Origin: Candidatus Hinthialibacteria bacterium OLB16
Lineage (GTDB): Bacteria; Hinthialibacterota; Hinthialibacteria; OLB16
Direction: 5' to 3'
Length of the DNA stretch: 36,136 bases
Assembly: GCA_001567115.1 (NCBI GenBank)
Contig: LMZT01000133.1
Location: forward strand, 1 to 36,136
Shown: in pieces, positions 1-9,106 of the stretch
Layout of the letters: each line of letters begins with the position of its first letter
Position numbering within the stretch: position 1 is the stretch's first letter
The notes under the pieces: generated by a model
Seen by the model: only the letters and a program-made list of their open reading frames with translations
Database searches by the model: none
What the model was told of the DNA's origin: nothing
Translations under genes and position numbers: made by a program

Positions 1-2
1 GG

Positions 3-704
3 CCCAATGGCCAGATGCACCTCGTTCGCACCTTCGCACTCAAAATCGCCGGTCAGACCCCCAATCTCAAGACTGTCCTCCTCACCGATATCAGCGATGC
101 CCGCCTCGAATCGGTGCAGGAACGTTACACCCCGATGGCACGGCAGGCCGGTGTGCGCTTTGTGACCCTCAATCCAAATCACCCCGAATACGAGAAAAAA
201 CTCGATGAAATCGCTCCGGATGGATTCAATTTCCTGGTCGCCCTCTGCCCTGTTCCTCCCGTGATCGAAGCCGCTATCCGCCGCCTCAATCAGTATGGCG
301 TGGTGAACCTCTTCGCCGGATTCAAACGCGGCGAAGGGATTCTCAACATGGGAGATATCCACTACGACCAGATCACCATTTCAGGCAACAGCGGCAGCCG
401 CATCGATGACATGTATTCCGTTCTCAAAAAGGTTCAGGATGGGTACCTCAACACCGATTCGAGTGTCTATGCTGTTGTCGGGCTTGAAGGGGCCAAGGAG
501 GGTGTTCTGCAGGTCCGCGATGGAAAAGCCTTCAACAAGATCCTGATTTACAGCCAGTGCAGAAATCTGCCTCTCACTCCCGTGTCCGAACTGGCCGACC
601 AGCTGCCTTTCCCGGATGATGTCCGTGAAGAGGTTCGCAAAGGGCATTGGTCTTCCCGGGCGGAAGAGGTGCTGCTGGCATCCCGCTGGGGCAATGGTTC
701 CTGA
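3..704 (+). CDS. Medium-chain (zinc-type) alcohol/polyol dehydrogenase, C-terminal part, cut by window start
   Basis: The reading frame is open from the first bases, and the residues before the first ATG (PNGQM) continue the glycine-rich nucleotide-binding turn of medium-chain dehydrogenases. The real start therefore lies upstream and the ATG at 15 is internal. What remains is the NAD(P)-binding half: the cofactor fold, then VVNLFAGFKRGEG and the ITISGNSGS segment, which correspond to the usual 'G-G-x-x-x-G' and 'TGSYG' regions. The catalytic zinc-ligand domain is missing because it is outside the window. The family oxidises or reduces sugars and polyols such as sorbitol or sorbose 1-phosphate; the substrate cannot be told from this half. 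A hairpin terminator follows about 50 bases after the stop, so this gene probably ends its transcription unit. Confidence 0.8.
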   Translation, partial: PNGQMHLVRTFALKIAGQTPNLKTVLLTDISDARLESVQERYTPMARQAGVRFVTLNPNHPEYEKKLDEIAPDGFNFLVALCPVPPVIEAAIRRLNQYGVVNLFAGFKRGEGILNMGDIHYDQITISGNSGSRIDDMYSVLKKVQDGYLNTDSSVYAVVGLEGAKEGVLQVRDGKAFNKILIYSQCRNLPLTPVSELADQLPFPDDVREEVRKGHWSSRAEEVLLASRWGNGS

Positions 705-750
705 GTTGATTCAGAGCCTCCCAGCCTGTTTGTGATACCCTGAGAAACCA

Positions 751-790
751 GGGGGGTGTTCTCCAGCCGGATGACACCCCCTGATTTTCC
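751..790 (+). terminator. Probable rho-independent terminator after the dehydrogenase
   Basis: GGGGGTGT at 752-759 pairs perfectly with ACACCCCC at 774-781 around a 14-base loop, followed by GATTTTCC. The T run is short, so termination may be moderate. It separates the dehydrogenase from the secreted phosphoesterase. Confidence 0.5.
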
Positions 791-799
791 CCAACATCC

Positions 800-2484
800 G
801 TGACCAGACACAAAACATCCCCTGCCCTGGCCTTCTTCATGGCACTTCTCCTGTTCGGGATGGCCCTCCCGGCGGCTGCAGAAAACGCCAGGGGGGTGGT
901 TTATGCCGACCTGAACCGGAATGGCGCCCGCGACCCGGGTGAAAATGGTGTTCCAGGCGTCCTCATCACCAACCTGCGCGATTTTGTATCCACCGATCCT
1001 GAAGGGCAGTGGGCCATCGACATCAACGAGGGAGATTTGATCGTCCTGATCAAACCTGCTGGCTATGACCTGCCGGTCAATGACCTGAACCTGCCGAAAT
1101 TTTATTACATCCACAAGCCGAAAGGTTCACCTGATTTTCAACCCGGAAATCAATCAAACAGTTTTTTCAGGGCCTCTACGATCGTGTTTTCCGCAAAACT
1201 GACCGGGATGATCATTACCCCGGGGTTCCCCCGACCGGACCGCTTCCGGCCTCGATCGACTTTGCCCTTGACCCACAGACCCAGCCCTCCTCCAGATTCG
1301 ATGTCCTGGTGACCGCCGATCCTCAACCTCGCTCGATCGAGCAGGTGCATTACCTCCGGGATGATGCAGCAGCCGAGATGATGACTGAGGAAAAGGTTCA
1401 GCAGGCCCGTTTCGGTGTAGTCCTCGGGGATCTGATGTCGGATCACCTCGATCTGCTGGAACCTTACAACCAGGTCATGGCCCGGATCGGGAAACCTCTT
1501 TTCAACATCATTGGAAACCATGACATCAACTTCGACTCCCCGGAGGATGCCCACAGTGATGAAACCTGGCACCACCATTTCGGCCCGCAGTATTATGCCC
1601 TGTTTGAGGGGGAAGCCCTGTTTGTCGCGCTGGATAATATCCACTGGCATCACCTCCCTGAGAAAGCGGATGCGAATCTCCCTTCAGAAAAGAAAGGGAT
1701 CTGGGATCCGAAGCTGGGCGATGAACAGCTGGCCTGGCTGGCCCGCCTGCTTGAATTCCACCCCAGAGACAAACTGCTGGTCCTGATGATGCATGTCCCC
1801 CTCGAGATCAATGGGGCCGGATATATCAGCGACCGCCAGGCGCTGTATGACCTGCTGCTGGATCGAAAGGTGCTGGTGCTGTGCGGCCATCTTCATGCCC
1901 AGAACCATTTCTTCATCGGCGCTTCTTCTGGCTATAAAGGGAATCCTCCCATTCACCAGCTGACCAATGCCACTCTTTCGGGAGGCTGGTGGAAGGGCCG
2001 CAAAGATGACCGCGGAATCCCCTCCGCCTGGTGCATCGACGGAGTGGAGAATGGGTATTCCATCCTGTCGGTCTCTGGCAGCCATTACACCACCACCTAT
2101 AAAGCCCTGAACCGCTCCTGGTCGCACCAGATGATGATTCATTCCCCTTCGGGGCAGGTCCAGCCGGGTGAAAAGATTCTGGTCAACATTTTCGCCGGCT
2201 CCGAAAAATCCCAGGTCACCTTCACCCTGGATGGCCAGGTCGAAACCCCGCTGGAGCGCACCATCGCTCCCGATCCCCTGATGGTCCGCCTGTGGGAGGA
2301 GCGCGATCCGGATGATGGCGACTCGGCTGCACGCCCCTCACCGGAAGTGCTCCACCTCTGGACCGGGAACCTCCCGGAGGGGCTTTCCGAAGGGCTGCAC
2401 TCGATCGTTATTCGTGAGCTCGATCAGTATGGGAGCCTTCATTCAGCCGCAGGCCTGTTTGAAATCACCCCATCAGCACCCTGA
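800..2484 (+). CDS. Secreted calcineurin-like metallophosphoesterase with N-terminal SdrD-type B domain (single-base frameshift at 1162-1168)
   Basis: A GTG start gives a signal peptide (hydrophobic core FFMALLLFGMALPAAA, cleavage near AAA-E). Next comes a calcium-type B-repeat-like segment (GVVYADLNRNGARDPGENG) and the family linker YYIHKPKGSP. The frame then ends at 1312, while the rest of the protein continues in the -1 frame: PGVPPTGPLPASIDF, then the metal-binding motifs ADPQP, GDLMSD, GNHD, MMHVP and GHLHAQN. A C-terminal beta domain follows. Adding one T to the T6 tract at 1162-1167 restores a 561-residue protein, as in Bacteroides-type secreted phosphoesterases with MetallophosN/C domains. 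The tract lies in a T TTT TTC heptamer in the correct phase for -1 slippage. The family hydrolyses phosphate esters outside the cytoplasm; the substrate is unknown. No good ribosome-binding site is seen; an in-frame ATG at 839 is an alternative start but would shorten the signal peptide. Confidence 0.8.
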
Positions 2485-2761
2485 AGAGAGTTGTTTTGGG
2501 TGTGTCAGGATATCAGCCCACCGGGAAACTTCACTGTGCCATTCCGACACACTCACCCCACCCAATCCCAGCCGTGGCTCTTCTGAAAACCTCCCTGCAA
2601 ACAGTGTGATATCGATCGTATCCCTTTGAGGACATGGAGGTTAGTGAACCTACTCCGGAATGCCGGGGTGGATTGGCACTCGAAATGCTCATGTGTGAGT
2701 CGATACCCTGTTGTTGGGTGTGCTAGCCGATTCAACAGCATAGAAAGGAGCGCAAAGCGCA
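2485..2761 (+). promoter_or_regulatory. groESL leader; no gene seen, two distant CIRCE-like half-sites
   Basis: No convincing coding frame is present. TTGGCACTC at 2673-2681 matches the left CIRCE half-site (TTAGCACTC) at 8 of 9 bases, and GTGTGCTAG at 2718-2726 matches the right half (GAGTGCTAA) at 7 of 9. They are 36 bases apart instead of 9, so this is not a standard HrcA operator. A good ribosome-binding site (AGAAAGGAG) at 2742-2750 serves groES. I could not identify a convincing -35/-10 pair. Confidence 0.25.
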
Positions 2762-3058
2762 ATGTCGAAGTCAAAAATTACCCCTTTGGCCGATCGAATC
2801 CTGGTGCGGCGCATCGAGGAGGAAGTTGCCAAGGTTGGCAGCCTGTATATTCCAGACACTGCCAAAGAAAAGCCTCAGCAGGCTGAAGTGATTGCAGCCG
2901 GTCCCGGAAGAGTCAAAGAGGATGGGACCAGAGTCCCGCTGGAAGTTCAGGTTGGAGACAAGGTGTTGATCAGCAAGTACGCCGGCACCGAAATCAAACT
3001 CGATGGTGTCGAACATCTCATCATGCGCGAAGACGATGTTCTCGCGATCATCAAGTAA
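2762..3058 (+). CDS. groES: Co-chaperonin GroES (Cpn10)
   Basis: The 98-residue protein is a full-length Gro[16 protein letters not shown] at the N-terminus, a mobile loop region around residues 17-35 ([14 protein letters not shown]), the VIAAGPGRV strand, [16 protein letters not shown], and the C-terminal [10 protein letters not shown]. It caps the GroEL ring during ATP-driven protein folding in the cytoplasm. The start follows AGAAAGGAG by about 11 bases. GroEL begins 48 bases downstream with a near-identical ribosome-binding site, so the two form the classic operon. The mobile loop reads SLYIP where many homologues have GGIVLP; this is a modest sequence difference only. Confidence 0.97.
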   Translation: MSKSKITPLADRILVRRIEEEVAKVGSLYIPDTAKEKPQQAEVIAAGPGRVKEDGTRVPLEVQVGDKVLISKYAGTEIKLDGVEHLIMREDDVLAIIK

Positions 3059-4744
<1,686 letters not shown>

Positions 4745-4772
4745 TCCCGCCGCTGTTCCTGCGAACACCTCG

Positions 4773-4811
4773 AAAGGCCGGAGGATGGATTTCCTCCGGC
4801 CTTTCCTCTTT
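4773..4811 (+). terminator. Strong rho-independent terminator of groESL
   Basis: A perfect 13-bp stem (AAAGGCCGGAGGA at 4773-4785 with its complement at 4792-4804) encloses a 6-base loop and is followed by CCTCTTT. It ends the groES-groEL unit. Confidence 0.9.
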
Positions 4812-4903
4812 ATGGCGCATCACGCTTGCCCCTTCAGCCGGGATTGAGTTCTGCCGAAACTAGAAGGGGGCAGTCTGCCCTGTTTGAGTTTGTCGGCAGA
4901 AAG

Positions 4904-5746
4904 ATGATGAATTTGTCTCAGTTCAGCGATCCCGGCCCGGTTGTGGTTGAACAGGCTCCATCAGACCTGCTGCGCCCATTTCGGTCCGCTCGCCAGTGGT
5001 TCGAACAGGCCTGCCGCCATGCCGGGGCATTATCGATCCTGCTGGGCATGGCCCTGGTGCGCATCTTCCAGCCGCCTTTCCGCTTCCGCCAATGGATTGC
5101 CCAGATGGAACAGGTGGGAGTCCATTCCCTGGCGGTGGCTCTCTTGACCGCAACCTTCACCGGCATGGTCATGGTCCTTCAGACCGGTGTGCAGCTGGGC
5201 AGATTCCAATCGGAAACAATGACCCCCGGCATCGCCGGCATCGCCCTGCTGCGCGAAATCGCACCGGTCCTCACGTCACTGGCCATCGCTGCACGGGTCG
5301 GAGCCGGAATTACAGCCGAACTCGGCACCATGAAAGTCACCGAACAGATCGATGCCCTCGAATCGATCGGCACTGACCCGATCCACTACCTGGTGGTGCC
5401 TCGCCTGGTGGCCTGCATGGTGATGGTGCCGGCGCTGACCATCCTCGCCGACATGGTCGGCATTCTCGGGGGATGCCTGATCGGTGTCACCAAACTCGGA
5501 ATTTCAGTCCGCTCCTATCTCGACATTACTTTCCACTGGGTGGCTCCCCAGGATTTTTACAGCGGCTTTCTTAAAACGATCGTTTTCGGCGGGATTGTCG
5601 CCACAATTGGGTCTTACCTCGGGCTGCGTTCGAGCGGAGGAGCCGAGGGGGTGGGGACCTCCACCACACGCTCCGTGGTTGCCGCATTTATTCTGATCCT
5701 GATTTCGGACTATTTTCTGACCGAAATCCTTCTCAAGGTGCTTTGA
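4904..5746 (+). CDS. mlaE: MlaE-family ABC permease (MCE lipid transport)
   Basis: The protein matches the MlaE/Ttg2B permease family: an N-terminal amphipathic region, then the conserved core GIAGIALLREIAPVLTSLAIAARVGAGITAELGTMKVTEQIDALESIG, which holds the E-A-P-V and ELGTM-V-EQIDAL signatures, and about five membrane segments. It forms the inner-membrane channel of a phospholipid ABC transporter with the ATPase and MCE protein encoded next. I chose the ATG at 4904 (280 residues, close to the usual 260); the frame is open back to a TTG at 4826, but that would start just behind the groEL terminator and adds unconserved sequence. The ribosome-binding site is weak. It ends one base before the mlaF start, so translation is probably coupled. 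Confidence 0.92.
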   Translation: MMNLSQFSDPGPVVVEQAPSDLLRPFRSARQWFEQACRHAGALSILLGMALVRIFQPPFRFRQWIAQMEQVGVHSLAVALLTATFTGMVMVLQTGVQLGRFQSETMTPGIAGIALLREIAPVLTSLAIAARVGAGITAELGTMKVTEQIDALESIGTDPIHYLVVPRLVACMVMVPALTILADMVGILGGCLIGVTKLGISVRSYLDITFHWVAPQDFYSGFLKTIVFGGIVATIGSYLGLRSSGGAEGVGTSTTRSVVAAFILILISDYFLTEILLKVL

Positions 5747-5747
5747 G

Positions 5748-6572
5748 ATGATTTCGGGCATTGAGGCGACCCGGATCGATCCGGCAATATCTCCGAAACC
5801 TGAAGCCCGCATCCGCCTGGTGGATGTTCATCTGGCCTTTGGCCCCCAGCGTGTATTGCGCGGGGTCAATCTGGAGATATTCAGCGGCGAAACCCTGGTC
5901 GTGGTAGGCCGAAGCGGTGAGGGCAAATCGGTCCTGCTCAAGGTCATCGATGGCATCCTCAAGCCCGATAAAGGCGAGGTGTGGGTCGAAGACCAGCGGA
6001 TCGACACCCTGCCGCCGCGTGCGCTCAATGAGTTCCGCCGCAGGATCGCCATGGTATTTCAGGGGGCGGCTCTTTTTGACAGCATGACTGTTGAGGAAAA
6101 TGTCGCTTTCCCCTATCGGGAACGACGCCTTCTGGCAGACAAATCGATCCGGGAACGTGTGGTCGAAAACCTCCGCCGGGTCCACCTGGTCGATCCAGGT
6201 GTCCTCAGGAAAAAACCGGCCGAGCTGTCGGGCGGCATGAAAAAAAGGGTGGGAGTGGCAAGGGCCTTGTCCATGGAACCGGAGATCATTCTGTGGGATG
6301 AGCCGACCACCGGCCTCGATCCGGTGACTGCCGATGCCATCAATGATCTGATCCTCGAAGTTCAGCAGTCCACCCATGCCACCTCGGTGGTGGTGACCCA
6401 TGACATGGCCAGTGTTTTCAAAGTCGGCAACCGTGTCGCCATGCTCAATCAGGGAGTGATCGTTTATACCGGCACAGTCGAGGAAACCCGTGAAACCGAA
6501 AACGCCATGGTCAGCCAGTTTGTCCAGGGGCGCGCCCAGGGGCCTTTAACGGAGGGGCTTCCAGTTGGCTAG
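5748..6572 (+). CDS. mlaF: MlaF-family ABC transporter ATPase (MCE lipid transport)
   Basis: This 274-residue nucleotide-binding subunit drives the MlaE permease. The Walker A is GRSGEGKS (residues 54-61), the Q-loop lies in AMVFQGAALFDSMTV, the signature is LSGGMKKRVGVARAL, the Walker B is ILWDEPTTGLDP and the H-loop is VVVTHD. The LSGGM-KRV signature and the QGAALFDSMTVEENVAFP segment are characteristic of MlaF/Ttg2A rather than general importers. About 20 residues precede the usual start of the ABC domain. The gene starts one base after mlaE stops, and its end overlaps the TTG start of the MCE gene, showing a three-gene translationally coupled operon. Confidence 0.95.
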   Translation: MISGIEATRIDPAISPKPEARIRLVDVHLAFGPQRVLRGVNLEIFSGETLVVVGRSGEGKSVLLKVIDGILKPDKGEVWVEDQRIDTLPPRALNEFRRRIAMVFQGAALFDSMTVEENVAFPYRERRLLADKSIRERVVENLRRVHLVDPGVLRKKPAELSGGMKKRVGVARALSMEPEIILWDEPTTGLDPVTADAINDLILEVQQSTHATSVVVTHDMASVFKVGNRVAMLNQGVIVYTGTVEETRETENAMVSQFVQGRAQGPLTEGLPVG

Positions 6573-8346
6573 AAACCGCTCCGAAATCATTGTCGGCCTT
6601 TTCGTGCTGATTGTGCTGGCTGTGGCCGGGTATATCATCCTCGCCATCCAGGGCAACCCTTTCGAAAAGACCTTTCCGATTTCGGCCATGTACACCCGTG
6701 TCAGCGGAATCAAACCAGGAACCTCGGTCTCGCTCGCCGGGCACCAGATCGGCCAGGTCGAATCGGTTGTTCCACGCCCCGATCTGCGCATGATTGAAGT
6801 CCGCATGGCCCTGGCCGAAAGTTACCAGAGCGCGATTCTCAATGATGCCACCGCCACCATTGTCCCGGTCGGATTTCTCGGGGATGTCATGGTGGAAATC
6901 ACTTATGGCCGGCTGGGGGTTCCGATCCGTCCGGGTGAGATTCTCGAGGGTGGAGAACCCTTCGACTGGCAGCACATGATCAAAGGCGCCGCCAGTGATT
7001 TCAGCCATGCCATGCAATCTGTTGACCGTGTGGTCGGCAATGAGAAATACCAGGAGGATCTCGGCAAAATCCTCGACAATCTTTCTCGCTTCACAGACAC
7101 TCTGAACAATCTGGTCATTCCTGAAGACCGTGCCCAGCTCGACCAGATATTTGCCTCTCTGAAAGAAATGAGCGGGAAAATCGGCGATGCCGCCGGAAGC
7201 CTGCAGGCCTTGATCGAAGACAACCGGGAAAATCTGTCCACCTCTCTTGCCAATGCCCGCACCATCAGTGAACAGGTGAAAGGCGAGGTGGCCCCGCAGT
7301 TCTCTGAAGCGGCCAGAACCTTTGCCGACCTGGGAACCCGAATGACTGCACTCACCGAGAAAATCGACACATTTGTCGAAGCCAACAGTGTCAATGCCGG
7401 GGAGGCCATCACCGGAATCAAGGAAAGCACACGCTCGCTGCGGGAAACACTCGACACAGCAAAGACTTCCCTTGAACGCCTCAATGAAGGGCCGGGAACT
7501 CTGCATGACCTGCTTTACCGCGAAGAAACCAGCCGGGAGTTGAATGCCACTCTGCGCAGCGCACGCGGCTTTTTCGAAAAGTGGACCGGACTCGGCGATG
7601 GGTTGCAGGTTAAAGTCTCCGCTGAAGCCAAATGGTTTTTCGATGACCCCCTTGGCGATCATTCCCGCCAGGATTTCCGCACAGTCATCACACAGCCTCC
7701 ACCTGGGATCGATATTCGTGGTTACAGCGAAACCTGGAGCGATGGCGATGCGAACCGCGCCGAATGGGATGTGGCCGGGCAGGTGTGGTTCGGCGACTAT
7801 GGCATCCTGGCTGGAGTCGATGATGCCGGATTTGATCCGGATCTGGATCTGCTGTTCCTCGGGAAAGTTCCCAGCTCCGGAGGCAGGCTGGTGGCAGGAT
7901 TCGGTATTCTCGAAGGCGAGGCCGGCGCACGGCTGGAGGCCCACCTGATTCCCGACCTGCTGTATCTGCGCCTGGATGGCATCGGGTTTACCACCGATGA
8001 CAAGGAACGGCTGGATCTCTCCCTGCGTGCGCAGGTGTGGGAAAATCTCCATATCCTCGGCGGTTTCGAGAGCCTGGTCGGCTCACCCGAGCGGCGCGCT
8101 TTTGCAGGGCTGCGCTATGAATTCGGCAAGAAATTTGGCGCAAAGGAAGAATCCGAGACGGGCGGGGACGACGACACCTTCGATTCCGATTACAGCAGTG
8201 AAGTGGAAAAGAGCGGCTATGAATCCACTCTATCCCCCGGCAAGGATCCCTTCTCGGATGATGAATCCCTCTGGGAAAAGAAAAAGGGGCAGGAACTCAT
8301 CCCCGCGGAAGAAGCCCCCTCCATCAAACCCCTCAATGGCCTTTGA
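6565..8346 (+). CDS. MlaD-like MCE-domain protein with long helical stalk and C-terminal beta-rich domain
   Basis: A TTG start follows GGAGGGG (6551-6557) by seven bases and overlaps the end of mlaF. Residues 8-28 form a membrane anchor. An MCE domain follows (about 38-130; SGIKPGTSVSLAGHQIGQV and VPVGFLGDVMVEI are typical). Residues 140-340 are mostly helical and probably coiled coil, as in MCE proteins that bridge the periplasm. Residues 346-520 are different: alternating, aromatic-rich short strands (WDVAGQVWFGDYGILAGVDD; AGLRYEFGKKFG) resembling outer-membrane barrel strands. An acidic tail (521-593) follows. At 593 residues it is far longer than MlaD (about 180). Family knowledge says MCE rings carry phospholipid between membranes. 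That this protein also contacts or enters the outer membrane is my inference from the C-terminus. Confidence 0.85.
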   Translation: MARNRSEIIVGLFVLIVLAVAGYIILAIQGNPFEKTFPISAMYTRVSGIKPGTSVSLAGHQIGQVESVVPRPDLRMIEVRMALAESYQSAILNDATATIVPVGFLGDVMVEITYGRLGVPIRPGEILEGGEPFDWQHMIKGAASDFSHAMQSVDRVVGNEKYQEDLGKILDNLSRFTDTLNNLVIPEDRAQLDQIFASLKEMSGKIGDAAGSLQALIEDNRENLSTSLANARTISEQVKGEVAPQFSEAARTFADLGTRMTALTEKIDTFVEANSVNAGEAITGIKESTRSLRETLDTAKTSLERLNEGPGTLHDLLYREETSRELNATLRSARGFFEKWTGLGDGLQVKVSAEAKWFFDDPLGDHSRQDFRTVITQPPPGIDIRGYSETWSDGDANRAEWDVAGQVWFGDYGILAGVDDAGFDPDLDLLFLGKVPSSGGRLVAGFGILEGEAGARLEAHLIPDLLYLRLDGIGFTTDDKERLDLSLRAQVWENLHILGGFESLVGSPERRAFAGLRYEFGKKFGAKEESETGGDDDTFDSDYSSEVEKSGYESTLSPGKDPFSDDESLWEKKKGQELIPAEEAPSIKPLNGL

Positions 8347-8367
8347 GGCCATTGACCATTGAGGTTT
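8331..8367. terminator. Two mutually exclusive hairpins between convergent genes
   Basis: TCAATGGCC (8333-8341) pairs with GGCCATTGA (8347-8355), and alternatively CCTCAATGG (8331-8339) pairs with CCATTGAGG (8356-8364), both perfectly over 9 bp. A short TTTG follows on the plus strand. It lies exactly where the mlaEFD operon meets the leftward gmhA-like gene, so a bidirectional terminator is likely. Confidence 0.55.
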
Positions 8368-8375
8368 GCGGCTGT

Positions 8376-8943
8376 TCAGTCCAGCGCTTCGATCACCTCA
8401 GCGAAGTAGTGCAGAACCAGAAGGTGAGCCTCCTGGATGCGCCCGGTATCTGTGCCGGGAACCACAATGGCGTAATCACACAGATCCCTGGCAGTCCCAC
8501 CATCCCGGCCTAACCACCCGATAGTCAGCAGGCCTTTGGCCCTGGCGGCCTTCAATGCGGCCACCACATTCGGGCTGGTGCCGCTGGTCGTCAATCCGAT
8601 GAACACATCCCCGGGCTGCCCCAGGCCTTCCACCTGGCGGCTGAAAAATGCATCCGGACCAAAATCATTGAGGATGCAGGTCGATGCTGCCGTATCGGTC
8701 CCGAGGGCGACCGCAGCATAGGGGCGGCGGTTGTTCCTGAACCGGCCGATCACCTCCCCGGCAAAGTGCATCGCCTGCGAACAGCTGCCCCCCATTGCCG
8801 GCTATCAGGACCCGTGAGCCTGCCGCAAGACGCTCAGCCAGGGCCTGGGCCGCCTGGGTGATTATCGGCTCCAGAGGTTTCAATAAATCGAGTGTTTTCT
8901 GTGAGGCTTCGATCAAATCGGACAGTTTTGGAACTTGTTTCAT
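8376..8943 (-). CDS. gmhA: Phosphoheptose isomerase-like SIS-domain protein (single-base frameshift in the C6 run at 8788-8793)
   Basis: The N-terminal part (start at 8943 behind GGGGAG) reads into VLIAGNGG and then loses frame. The remainder continues in another frame as GGSCSQAMHFAGEVIGRF, TDTAASTCILNDFG, FSRQVEGLGQPGDVFIGLTT, SGTSPNVVAALKAAR and DTGRIQEAHLLVLHYFAEV. These are the conserved blocks of GmhA, which converts sedoheptulose 7-phosphate to heptose 7-phosphate for the LPS core. Removing one G from the G6 run (C6 on the plus strand) joins them into 188 residues, the normal length. The break sits inside the substrate loop, so the unrepaired product would be inactive. GmhA and DiaA-type SIS proteins are similar; the RIQE-H segment favours GmhA. 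The gene stands alone, convergent with the MCE operon. Confidence 0.8.
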
Positions 8944-8959
8944 GAACAGTTATCTCCCC

Positions 8960-8980
8960 GGCCCGCATCCCATGCGGGCC
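8960..8980 (-). other. Perfect hairpin in the gmhA-like leader
   Basis: GGCCCGCAT (8960-8968) and ATGCGGGCC (8972-8980) form a perfect 9-bp stem with a 3-base loop, just upstream of the GGGGAG ribosome-binding site of the leftward gmhA-like gene. On the plus strand it is followed by TGTTTCT. It could block read-through towards the secretin or structure the gmhA leader; the sequence does not decide. Confidence 0.45.
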
Positions 8981-9016
8981 TGTTTCTATAATTCAAACCT
9001 CGAAAGGTTCCATTTT

Positions 9017-9044
9017 AAAAAAAGGCGCCCAGGGCAAGGGCGCC
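9017..9044 (-). terminator. Rho-independent terminator of the secretin gene
   Basis: Read leftward, GGCGCCC, a 7-base loop and GGGCGCC (9024-9044) are followed by seven T residues (A7 at 9017-9023 on the plus strand). This is a textbook terminator about 60 bases after the secretin stop codon. Confidence 0.88.
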
Positions 9045-9106
9045 AAAAGCCACAGCAGAGGTGGTGGGTGAAACTTACGCTTCCTGTCTGTTGCAACCCG
9101 CGGGTT

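Noticed and set aside
2673-2700. Standard CIRCE operator
   Set aside because: After the good left half-site the correctly spaced right half (9 bases on) does not match; only a distant half-site exists.
4826-4903. Longer TTG start for mlaE
   Set aside because: It would begin only 15 bases after the groEL terminator, adds residues not seen in the family and lacks a ribosome-binding site.
6511-8052. 513-codon frame antisense to the MCE gene
   Set aside because: It runs opposite the well-supported mlaD-like protein and shows no motifs or ribosome-binding site.
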